Assembly (NCBI GenBank): GCA_035545555.1
Contig: DASZYD010000001.1
Location: 1 to 36,997 of the forward strand
From: JANWHZ01 sp035545555
GTDB taxonomy: Bacteria; Patescibacteriota; Saccharimonadia; Saccharimonadales; UBA4665
Direction of reading: 5' to 3'
Length of the DNA stretch: 36,997 nt
The notes below the pieces were generated by a model. The model had not been told where the DNA came from. It did not search any database and saw only the letters and a program-made list of their open reading frames with translations. The position numbers were made by a program, and so were the translations under genes. This document shows, piece after piece, positions 7,830 through 14,457 of this stretch; the first letter of the stretch is position 1, and each line of letters starts with the position of its first letter.

Positions 7830-8162
7830 ATGAGCGCTTCATCGGCTGAGCGGCCTGATGACTTTTCTAATGATCATAGCGATAGCGATAATCGCTATGA
7901 GTGGGCAGACGATATGTGCTTGCGACAGTTTTTGGGCATGGAGATGTTGCGCCAACGGTATGAAACCGAAGGACCGCTGTGCCAAAAGTACAAACGTCCG
8001 GCGATACAGGCAGCGAAGACGGTGCTGCGTGACCTGCGTGAAGAATTTCTGCGTGCCGCGGCAACTCGTGAGGAGCGACAATGGGACCGCTTCGTCGCGC
8101 TGGTCGAGTTGCATGATCGCTATGCACGAGGCGAACTGGATGAATTTGCAAACGGCTACTGA
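7830..8162 (+). CDS. Hypothetical small acidic protein
   Basis: A 110-aa soluble protein, not recognised. AAGGAG at 7816-7821 is only 2 nt from an ATG at 7824 but 8 nt from the ATG at 7830, so the latter is preferred. The N-terminal ~30 residues are Asp/Ser-rich and probably disordered. The rest is charged and helical (for example VLRDLREEFLRAAATREERQ). It has no signal peptide, membrane helix or cysteine motif. It is the first gene after a divergent promoter, followed by a separate promoter for ppa, so it is probably monocistronic. Confidence 0.6.
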   Translation: MSASSAERPDDFSNDHSDSDNRYEWADDMCLRQFLGMEMLRQRYETEGPLCQKYKRPAIQAAKTVLRDLREEFLRAAATREERQWDRFVALVELHDRYARGELDEFANGY

Positions 8163-8174
8163 TGGTATGTAAAC

Positions 8175-8235
8175 TGGATAGTCCATCTGAGCCGTGTATA
8201 ATAGTTTCCAAAGAACCATCATCATATAACGGAGG
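8175..8235 (+). promoter_or_regulatory. Promoter and ribosome binding site of ppa
   Basis: A consensus TATAAT at 8197-8202, immediately preceded by TG, with only a weak -35 (TGGATA at 8175-8180, 16-nt spacer). A leader of about 35 nt ends with GGAGG at 8231-8235, 8 nt before ATG 8244. Confidence 0.65.
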
Positions 8236-8243
8236 TCACAGAT

Positions 8244-8780
8244 ATGGCAGATTTTAACGTGGTGCTGGATCCAGGCGACTGGCAGAACGGCAGTGTCAAC
8301 ACGGTTATCGAAATACCGGAAGGCTCACATCTCAAGGTAGAGTGGGACCGCAAACGCGCGGCCTTTATGATCGACCGCGTGGAGCCGGCCATCTTTCCCA
8401 AGCCGGTTAATTACGGCTTTATCCCACAAACGATTGATGAGGATGGCGACGAATTGGATACGTTGGTTGTGTGCAGCGAGCCGATTCCGACCGGCGTGTG
8501 GCTCCAGGTGACGGTTATCGGCATCCTCAACTTCGAGGACGACGGCGAAATGGATTACAAGATTGTCTGCGTGCCGGCCGACGACCGCAACACCGGCGAT
8601 ACCATCAAAACGCTTGACGATCTTGGCGAACGCTGGAAACAAAAGGTGGAGTTCCACTTTAACCACTACAAAGATCTCAAAAAGCCCGGCTCGACCAAAG
8701 TACTCGGCTGGGGCGATGCGGAAGCCGCCCAAAAGATCATCGGCGAGTGTGTCGAACGGTACAAGGCCGCGCACAAGTAG
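8244..8780 (+). CDS. ppa: Inorganic pyrophosphatase (family I)
   Basis: A 178-aa soluble enzyme that hydrolyses pyrophosphate to two phosphates and so drives biosynthetic reactions such as tRNA charging and NDP-sugar synthesis. The family I pattern is clear: KVEWD near residue 33, VNYGFIPQT near 59, the metal-binding DGDELD near 72, and PADDRN near 113. Length matches bacterial family I enzymes (~170-180 aa). It has its own promoter and Shine-Dalgarno site, and is followed by a separate promoter for gap. Confidence 0.95.
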   Translation: MADFNVVLDPGDWQNGSVNTVIEIPEGSHLKVEWDRKRAAFMIDRVEPAIFPKPVNYGFIPQTIDEDGDELDTLVVCSEPIPTGVWLQVTVIGILNFEDDGEMDYKIVCVPADDRNTGDTIKTLDDLGERWKQKVEFHFNHYKDLKKPGSTKVLGWGDAEAAQKIIGECVERYKAAHK

Positions 8781-8808
8781 CCGGCTAGCCTGAAGCTGCT
8801 GCCACCGG

Positions 8809-8875
8809 TTGCATCATCTTGCTCGTGCTTCTACAATGGAACCGTAGAACAGTCAGCGACTAACAACACGGAGGG
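8809..8875 (+). promoter_or_regulatory. Promoter and ribosome binding site of the gap operon
   Basis: TTGCAT at 8809-8814, a 17-nt spacer and TACAAT at 8832-8837. A leader of ~38 nt carries CGGAGGG ending at 8875, 6 nt before ATG 8882. No other convincing promoter is seen before the transketolase genes, so this probably drives the carbon operon. Confidence 0.72.
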
Positions 8876-8881
8876 TGAAGC

Positions 8882-9925
8882 ATGAAGACACGGGTAGCGA
8901 TTAACGGGTTCGGTCGCATTGGCCGTAACGCTTTCAAGATCGCCTTTGGACGCGATGATATCGAAATCGTAGCCATCAACGACCTGACAGACACCAAGAC
9001 GCTTGCCTACCTGCTCAAGCACGACAGCAATTACGGGCTGTATGACCAGGAAGTCGGCTTTGACAGCCAGGATATTATCGTTGCGGGCAAACACGTAAAG
9101 GTGCTGGCCGAGAAAGACCCGGCCGCTTTGCCGTGGAAAGACCTGGATGTCGATGTGGTCATCGAGTCGACCGGCTTTTTCGTCGAGCCGGACAAGGCGC
9201 GGGCACATGTGACGGCTGGGGCCAAACGGGTGGTGATCAGCGCTCCGGCCAAGGGCGACAGCGCCGACTCGGCCCCAACGGTCATCCTCGGGGTCAATGA
9301 CGACAAGCTGGAGACGGTGACCGATGTGATGAGCAACGGCAGCTGTACCACGAACTGCATTACGCCGGTAGCTGGGGTGCTGGAAAGTGCCTTCGGCGTT
9401 GAGAAGTTGATGATGACGACCATCCACAGCTACACTGCCAGCCAACACCTGCAGGACGGTCCAGGCAAGAATCTGCGCGAAGACCGTGCCGGCGCCCAAA
9501 ACATCACACCAACGACCACGGGCGCCTCAATCTCTTCGGCCAAAGCGCTGCCGGCGCTGAACGGTATTTTCGGCGCGCTGGAGGTTCGTGTGCCAACACC
9601 GGTCGTGAGTGTGGCTGACTTCTCGGTGATCACCAAGCGCAGCGTCAATGCCGATGAAGTGAACGAGGCCTTCAAAAAGGCCGCCAAGGAACCGTTCTAC
9701 CAGGGCATCTTGGACGTGACCGAAGAGGAGCTGGTGAGTACCGACTTTATCGGCAACAGCCACTCGGCCATTGTCGACCTCAAGCTGACGCAAGTTGTCG
9801 GCGGCAACCTGCTCAAAGTAGTCGCTTGGTACGACAACGAGTGGGGCTACTCGAACCGCTTGGTCGAAGTGGTCGCCGACGTCGGCAAATATCTGCATCA
9901 GAAGGAAGCGCACGCGCACGCCTAA
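8882..9925 (+). CDS. gap: Glyceraldehyde-3-phosphate dehydrogenase, type I
   Basis: A 347-aa cytoplasmic enzyme that oxidises glyceraldehyde-3-phosphate to 1,3-bisphosphoglycerate. The NAD-binding GFGRIGR starts at residue 9. Asp34 in AINDLTD suggests NAD rather than NADP. Catalytic Cys155 lies in SNGSCTTNC (the usual form is SNASCTTNC, so Gly replaces Ala) and His182 in IHSYTASQ. WYDNEWGYSNR near the C-terminus completes the family pattern. The last ~10 residues are His/Ala-rich. It is the first gene of an operon continuing with rpiB 22 nt downstream. Confidence 0.97.
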   Translation: MKTRVAINGFGRIGRNAFKIAFGRDDIEIVAINDLTDTKTLAYLLKHDSNYGLYDQEVGFDSQDIIVAGKHVKVLAEKDPAALPWKDLDVDVVIESTGFFVEPDKARAHVTAGAKRVVISAPAKGDSADSAPTVILGVNDDKLETVTDVMSNGSCTTNCITPVAGVLESAFGVEKLMMTTIHSYTASQHLQDGPGKNLREDRAGAQNITPTTTGASISSAKALPALNGIFGALEVRVPTPVVSVADFSVITKRSVNADEVNEAFKKAAKEPFYQGILDVTEEELVSTDFIGNSHSAIVDLKLTQVVGGNLLKVVAWYDNEWGYSNRLVEVVADVGKYLHQKEAHAHA

Positions 9926-9947
9926 ACGGCCGCAGAACGGGGGAGGG

Positions 9948-10397
9948 GTGAAGATCTACATTGGCGCCGATCACAACGGCTTCGAGTTCAAAAAACAGCT
10001 GACCGACTTTCTCAAGCGGAGCGGGTACGAGACCGTGGACGTCGGCAGCGAGGCGCTGGACAGTGGTGATGACTTCCCGCAATTTGCCGGCAAAGCGGTC
10101 ACATCGTTGCTGGCCGACCACGACCCCGACAGCCGGGCAATGTTGATTTGCGGCAGCGGACAGGGGATGTGCATCGCTGCTAACCGTTTTAAGGGCATCC
10201 GGGCGGCAATCTGCTGGAATGTGGCAGAAGCACGTGCCTCGCGCAATGATGACGATAGCAATGTCCTTTGTCTCTCCTCGCGCTATCTAAGCTTGGATGA
10301 GACGACACCCATTGTCACGACCTGGCTGCACACGCCGTTCGCCGGCGCCGCGCGCTTCAAACGACGCATCCGTCAGCTTGATGAGCTTGGCATGTAG
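9948..10397 (+). CDS. rpiB: Ribose-5-phosphate isomerase B (RpiB/LacAB family)
   Basis: A 149-aa enzyme interconverting ribose-5-phosphate and ribulose-5-phosphate. The GTG start follows GGGAGG at 9941-9946. The family signatures are GADHNGFEFK at residues 6-15 and CGSGQGMCIAANRFKGIRAA at 68-87, with catalytic Cys68. The segment that reads SRQHNDTN in E. coli RpiB reads SRNDDDSN here (98-105). The catalytic-site His of E. coli therefore aligns with Asp101. This may be a subgroup feature or a change in substrate preference. It is followed after 12 nt by a membrane protein in the same operon. Confidence 0.9.
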   Translation: MKIYIGADHNGFEFKKQLTDFLKRSGYETVDVGSEALDSGDDFPQFAGKAVTSLLADHDPDSRAMLICGSGQGMCIAANRFKGIRAAICWNVAEARASRNDDDSNVLCLSSRYLSLDETTPIVTTWLHTPFAGAARFKRRIRQLDELGM

Positions 10398-10409
10398 GAG
10401 GAGATCACC

Positions 10410-10877
10410 GTGGCAACAAAAACAAGCAGAACGTCAGCAGTATTGGCACTGTCTGCCAACTGGCAGGCAGCATTCATTACCCTAGTGATTCTCGGCTGGG
10501 CCGGCGGTGTGGCGCTCATGATCTTCAACTTTGTGACGATCGACCAATATGTCAGCGGCGGCACGTGGGCGTTTTGGATTACGAGTTGGCTCCTGCCGGT
10601 GCTGTTTTTCGGTACGGCGCTGGCGTGTCTCCGCCACTACCGGCAAGCCGTGCAGCGGGTCTTTATGGCCTGCCTAGCGAGTACTATCGGGATGCTGGCG
10701 TACGGCCTAGCCAGCGGTTGGGAAAATCGCCTGTGGTATAGCCTGCATACGCAGGCGGTAAGCGCCGGTGATACCAGCTGGTGGGCGGCATTCGGCAACG
10801 ACTGGACGGTTATGGCGGTGTGCCTGGCCCTCTACGCCAGTGGGCTCATGCTGGTAACGCATCGCGGGCGGAGGTAA
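10410..10877 (+). CDS. Hypothetical four-helix membrane protein
   Basis: A 155-aa protein with a GTG start preceded by GGAGGAG at 10397-10403. Four hydrophobic segments are visible near residues 20-42, 54-74, 84-104 and 127-148, joined by short loops. A Trp-rich loop (WENRLWYSL) follows the third helix. The fold resembles small four-helix integral membrane proteins, but no family was recognised. It sits between rpiB and the Rpe-like gene, ending 1 nt before the latter, so it is co-transcribed with central carbon enzymes. It could be structural or a small transporter; the function is not assigned. Confidence 0.75.
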   Translation: MATKTSRTSAVLALSANWQAAFITLVILGWAGGVALMIFNFVTIDQYVSGGTWAFWITSWLLPVLFFGTALACLRHYRQAVQRVFMACLASTIGMLAYGLASGWENRLWYSLHTQAVSAGDTSWWAAFGNDWTVMAVCLALYASGLMLVTHRGRR

Positions 10878-10878
10878 T

Positions 10879-11511
10879 GTGGCCGCGGTTATTTGTCCAA
10901 CTATCACTGCCCAGACACCGGACGAGTACCGGACGCAGATGGAACGGGTAACGCCGTTTGCCGGCCGGCTCCACCTCGACGCGGCAGATGGTCAGCTGGC
11001 GCCGCGCCACCTGCTCGATCTGGATAAACTGTGGTGGCCGGGCAACAAGATGGTTGATCTGCACGTGATGTATCGCCAGCCGTTCCAGCATACAGAGTTG
11101 TTCATCGCGCAACATCCAAACCTGGTGATCGTACATGCTGAGGCCGAGGGAGATTTTCGTAGCTTCGCAGACCGGTTGCACCGCCAGGGAATTGAAGTCG
11201 GCGTAGCCTTGCTGCCGGCAACCGATGTACGGGTAATCGCACCTGCCATCCAAAAGATCGACCACGTATTGATCTTCTCGGGCAATTTGGGCTACCAGGG
11301 GGGCAGCCGGGCCGATCTGAGCCTGCTTACAAAGGTCAGGGAGCTCCGGCGGCTCAAGCCTGGGCTGGAGGTTGGCTGGGACGGCGGGGTGAGCGCCGAA
11401 AACATCCGGCAGCTGATTGTCGGCGGGGTCGACGTCCTGAACGTTGGCGGCTATATCCAGCACGCCGTCAACCCGGCACGGGCGTATGCTACACTGGAGG
11501 CAGCTGCATAA
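10879..11511 (+). CDS. Ribulose-phosphate 3-epimerase-like protein (divergent)
   Basis: A 210-aa TIM-barrel protein with a GTG start; GGAGG at 10870-10874 lies only 4 nt upstream. The metal ligands of Rpe are recognisable: His and Asp in LHLDAADG (~32-34), His in DLHVMY (~62) and Asp in WDGGV (~178). The rest is divergent. The family opening APSIL reads CPTIT, MDG reads ADG, and the phosphate loop NPGFGGQ reads NLGYQGG. Position between rpiB and transketolase strongly suggests it supplies xylulose-5-phosphate. A related sugar-phosphate substrate remains possible, so no gene symbol is given. Confidence 0.82.
   Translation: MAAVICPTITAQTPDEYRTQMERVTPFAGRLHLDAADGQLAPRHLLDLDKLWWPGNKMVDLHVMYRQPFQHTELFIAQHPNLVIVHAEAEGDFRSFADRLHRQGIEVGVALLPATDVRVIAPAIQKIDHVLIFSGNLGYQGGSRADLSLLTKVRELRRLKPGLEVGWDGGVSAENIRQLIVGGVDVLNVGGYIQHAVNPARAYATLEAAA
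11490..11495 (+). promoter_or_regulatory. Possible internal extended -10 element before transketolase
   Basis: TGC followed by TACACT (11490-11495) inside the end of the epimerase gene resembles the extended -10 elements elsewhere in the window. It would give a ~24-nt leader to ATG 11526. No -35 is visible. Confidence 0.3.
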
Positions 11512-11525
11512 GCGGTTTGTTTGCG

Positions 11526-12386
11526 ATGCCACAGACGAAACTACCCCTGACAATGTTGGAGCAAAAAGCCAACCTCATCCGTGAGGATGTTATCCGTATG
11601 CTGGAGCGCGCCGGCAGCGGGCACAGCGCCGGGCCGCTGGGGCTGGCCGATATCTTCACGGCACTCTATTTTGACATCCTCAACCATGACCCCAAACATC
11701 CGGACTGGCCGGAGCGCGATATTCTTATCCTCAGCAACGGCCATACGGTGCCGGTACGTTACGCGGCCATGGCCGAAGCCGGTTACTTTCCGAAGGTAGA
11801 ACTGCTCACGCTGCGCCAACTTGGTTCCCGCCTGCAGGGCCACCCGGAGCGGGTGCGCCTGCCGGGGTTGGAAACCACCAGCGGCCCGCTGGGTTCGGGC
11901 CTGAGCCAGGCGTGCGGCATCGCGCTGGCCCTCAGGATGGACAAAGCGACCCATCGCTGGGTCTATGTGGTCATGGGCGACGGCGAACAGGACGAAGGCA
12001 ACGTTTGGGAAGCGGCCATGCTGGCCGGCAAGTACAAGCTCAGCAATATCATTGCCATTACCGACCGCAACAACATTCAGATTGACGGGCCGACCGAGAC
12101 GGTCATGCCATTGGAAGACCTGAAAGCGAAGTGGGAAGCCTTTGGCTGGCACGTGCTGGAGATTGACGGCAACGATATCGAGGCGGTGGTGGACGCCTGC
12201 GCCATGGGCCGCGCCATTACCGAAAAGCCGACGATGATTATTGCTCTGACGGTGCCCGGCAAAGGAGTGGACTTTATGGAATACGATTACCACTGGCACG
12301 GTACCCCACCGAACCACGAGCAGGCCAAGCAGGCGCTCAAAGAGCTGCGTACCCTTGGCGGCAAAATCCGGAGCGAGGCGGACTGA
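11526..12386 (+). CDS. tktA: Transketolase, N-terminal (TPP-binding) subunit
   Basis: A 286-aa protein forming the first half of a split transketolase. It carries the thiamine-diphosphate motif GDGEQDEGN, ending in the NN of ITDRNN (~180), and the early SGHSAGPLG active-site loop. A complete enzyme is ~650 aa; here the pyrimidine-binding half is a separate gene beginning inside this stop codon. ATG 11526 is chosen over TTG 11517, but neither has a nearby Shine-Dalgarno sequence, so the start is uncertain. With the partner it transfers two-carbon units between ketose and aldose phosphates in the non-oxidative pentose phosphate pathway. Confidence 0.92.
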   Translation: MPQTKLPLTMLEQKANLIREDVIRMLERAGSGHSAGPLGLADIFTALYFDILNHDPKHPDWPERDILILSNGHTVPVRYAAMAEAGYFPKVELLTLRQLGSRLQGHPERVRLPGLETTSGPLGSGLSQACGIALALRMDKATHRWVYVVMGDGEQDEGNVWEAAMLAGKYKLSNIIAITDRNNIQIDGPTETVMPLEDLKAKWEAFGWHVLEIDGNDIEAVVDACAMGRAITEKPTMIIALTVPGKGVDFMEYDYHWHGTPPNHEQAKQALKELRTLGGKIRSEAD

Positions 12387-13372
12387 TGCGTACGAGCAGT
12401 ATGCACTTGGTAGCTGACATCACGGCAAAGGATATTGCCGGCGAGGCGATCCGCGCCGGCTTTGGCCGCGGGCTCGCCAAGGCCGGCGAGCTGGACGCCC
12501 GTGTGGTGGCGGCCTGCGCCGACCTGACGGATTCGACCAAGATGGGTGATTTCGCCAAGAGGTTTCCGGAGCGCTATGTCGAGATCGGTGTGGCCGAGCA
12601 GAACCTGGTGACGGTGGGGACGGGTATGGCGGCGATGGGCAAGATTCCCTTTGTCTCCAGCTACGCCGCGTTCATGCCGGGCCGCTGCTGGGAGCAGATT
12701 CGTACGACCATCTGTTTGAATGACCGGCCGGTCAAACTGGTCGGCTCGCATGCCGGCGTCAGTGTCGGCCCGGACGGCGCGACCCATCAGATGCTGGAAG
12801 ATATGGCGCTGATGCGGGCACTGCCGAACATGGTAGTCATTGCCCCGTGTGACAGCGTGGAGGCCGAAAAAGCCACGCTGGCGATGGCCCGCGATGTGCG
12901 GCCCAACTACATCCGGCTCGGCCGTGAGGCGACGCCAGTTATCACTACTGCCGATACGCCGTTCGAGATCGGCAAAGCCTATGTGTTCGAGCCGGGCGAG
13001 GACGTGTCGATCATCGCTACCGGCACGATGACGTATCACGCGCTGGCGGCCGCTGCCGCGCTATACAAACAGGGCATCGATGCCGAGGTAGTACACGTAC
13101 CTACCGTCAAGCCGCTCGACATAGAAACCATTTTGCACAGCATCCAAAAGACCAAGTGCGTGGTGACGGCAGAAGAGGGGCAGATAAACGGCGGTCTGGG
13201 TGGCGCGATTGCCGAGCTGGCCGGCGAATACTACCCGGTACCGCTCAAGCGTATCGGCATGCAGGACCGCTTTGGTGAGTCGGGCGAACCGAGCGAGCTG
13301 CTGGTGCACTTTGGGCTGGACGCCAAGCACATCCAACTTGCAGCGCACGCCGTCGTTGCCAAAAAAGGTTAA
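12386..13372 (+). CDS. tktB: Transketolase, C-terminal subunit
   Basis: A 328-aa protein with the pyrimidine-binding and C-terminal transketolase domains. YVEIGVAEQN (~66-75) contains the Glu that activates the thiamine ring, and GSHAGVSVGPDGATHQ is the next signature. The ATG overlaps the TGA of the N-half by one base, which favours translational coupling and equimolar amounts. The stop codon lies inside an inverted repeat that probably terminates transcription from the opposite strand. Split transketolases are common in archaea and several bacterial groups, so this is a natural arrangement rather than a frameshift. Confidence 0.93.
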   Translation: MRTSSMHLVADITAKDIAGEAIRAGFGRGLAKAGELDARVVAACADLTDSTKMGDFAKRFPERYVEIGVAEQNLVTVGTGMAAMGKIPFVSSYAAFMPGRCWEQIRTTICLNDRPVKLVGSHAGVSVGPDGATHQMLEDMALMRALPNMVVIAPCDSVEAEKATLAMARDVRPNYIRLGREATPVITTADTPFEIGKAYVFEPGEDVSIIATGTMTYHALAAAAALYKQGIDAEVVHVPTVKPLDIETILHSIQKTKCVVTAEEGQINGGLGGAIAELAGEYYPVPLKRIGMQDRFGESGEPSELLVHFGLDAKHIQLAAHAVVAKKG

Positions 13373-13386
13373 ACGCTCGGTTTAAC
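13361..13386 (-). terminator. Intrinsic terminator at a convergent gene end
   Basis: GTTAAAC (13368-13374), loop GCTCG and GTTTAAC (13380-13386) form a perfect 7-bp stem. Read on the minus strand it starts 3 nt after the stop of the 13389-14354 gene and is followed by a T6 run (A6 at 13361-13366). It may also stop rightward transcription, although the T-run on that side is poor. Confidence 0.65.
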
Positions 13387-13388
13387 TC

Positions 13389-14354
13389 TTAGCGCTCCCG
13401 GCGTGGTTGCTGCTGCAGGTTGCTGTGTGCGAACTGATATAAGAGCCAGTTAGTGGCCGTAGAGCGGCCGGAATTGCGTTCGACCGTGCGGGCGGCTGGC
13501 GGCAGGTTAGAAGTATCAACTGCCTGCTGTGCCGCGGCTGGAGCCCGATGCAAGGCGATGTGCTTATGCCGTTTGAGGCCTGGCAGCTGCGTGATTGCAG
13601 GGTCAGTTACAATGATAGCCCAAATGTCGCGCAGCTTGACCGGCCGCGCCAGCTGGAGTTGGGGACCGTTCCAGGTGTTGGGCTGCATCGTATCGCCGAA
13701 GAATCGAAACTGTAGCTGTTCGTTGGGGTACGTGAGGTCCCGCCAGTAGGCAGCACCGCTCTCAGTCGGGCCGCCGCCTTCGGCCGTTTCGCCGATTGAA
13801 GGGTAGTGGGTTGCAAGGAATCGGGCAAAAATGCTACGAAAGTCCTTGCCTTTGACTACCGATTGGAAGAAAGCCGTTGCGGCATCCTGATTGATCAGCT
13901 CGACACTTTCACCCGGATGGTATTGTTCGTATGCCTGCTGTGCTTCCGGCGAAACCAGTGCGCCGAGCTCGGCGATATCTTTCATCGCCACCAACGCATC
14001 ATCCCGCCGGGCCAGTTCAGGGCGGGCGCAGAAGTAGACAGGGAAGACCTCAAGTGGCGCGACTTTGCCAATATTCCAAAAGGTGAACGCATGTTGGCCG
14101 AGCTGGATATCAAGCTGGTCGGTAAGATAAGGTGAAGGCAAGCCGTTCGGCAGCCGTGGCCGAAGGTTAGTATAAGGCTTGATTTCCCCCTCGCTGATAA
14201 TACGCAGCGCGTCATTGTAGCGGCAGCCATGCACCGGCGGCATAGCCGCTGCCCAACGCTCATGCACTGGTTCTGGGTCAACTTCAAACTGTGCCGCTAC
14301 GGTACGCGCATTTATTTCGAAGTCGGGTTGCCACGCGCCGAGTTTCTCGGACAT
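13389..14354 (-). CDS. Hypothetical protein, 321 aa
   Basis: A soluble 321-aa protein of unknown function. The frame extends upstream to 14723, but the ATG at 14354 is chosen because TATAAT lies 7 nt before it and the extension is antisense to the aldolase. No signal peptide or membrane helix is seen. Features are an N-terminal helical region with CRYNDALRIISEGEIKP, a central FWNIGKV / VFPVYFCARPE segment, KDFRSIFARFLATHYPS, and a Pro/Ala/Gln/Arg-rich C-terminus. The early segment has a faint resemblance to ADP-ribosyltransferase-like openings, which is too weak to call. It is monocistronic, opposite in direction to the flanking carbon genes. Confidence 0.75.
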   Translation of the reverse strand: MSEKLGAWQPDFEINARTVAAQFEVDPEPVHERWAAAMPPVHGCRYNDALRIISEGEIKPYTNLRPRLPNGLPSPYLTDQLDIQLGQHAFTFWNIGKVAPLEVFPVYFCARPELARRDDALVAMKDIAELGALVSPEAQQAYEQYHPGESVELINQDAATAFFQSVVKGKDFRSIFARFLATHYPSIGETAEGGGPTESGAAYWRDLTYPNEQLQFRFFGDTMQPNTWNGPQLQLARPVKLRDIWAIIVTDPAITQLPGLKRHKHIALHRAPAAAQQAVDTSNLPPAARTVERNSGRSTATNWLLYQFAHSNLQQQPRRER

Positions 14355-14361
14355 GCCGATT

Positions 14362-14367
14362 ATTATA
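14362..14367 (-). promoter_or_regulatory. -10 element of the 321-aa hypothetical gene (leaderless type)
   Basis: A consensus TATAAT on the minus strand (14367-14362), 7 nt from ATG 14354. No clear -35 element and no Shine-Dalgarno site are present. It lies back to back with the aldolase promoter. Confidence 0.6.
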
Positions 14368-14403
14368 CCTGCAACGACAAGGCGGCGGCTGCAGAATGTG
14401 CGG

Positions 14404-14448
14404 TTGCGCGCCGGCGGCTGCCATCCTATACTACGTAAACATAAGGGG
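14404..14448 (+). promoter_or_regulatory. Promoter and ribosome binding site of the aldolase gene
   Basis: TTGCGC at 14404-14409, a 17-nt spacer and TATACT at 14427-14432. AAGGGG at 14443-14448 lies 9 nt before ATG 14458, so this mRNA has a short leader of about 19 nt. Confidence 0.65.
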
Positions 14449-14457
14449 TACCGAACA

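Noticed and set aside
8777..8786. 10-bp palindrome TAGCCGGCTA after ppa
   Set aside because: It has no loop and no T-run, so it is not a terminator. It includes the ppa stop codon, and one short palindrome is not evidence for an operator.
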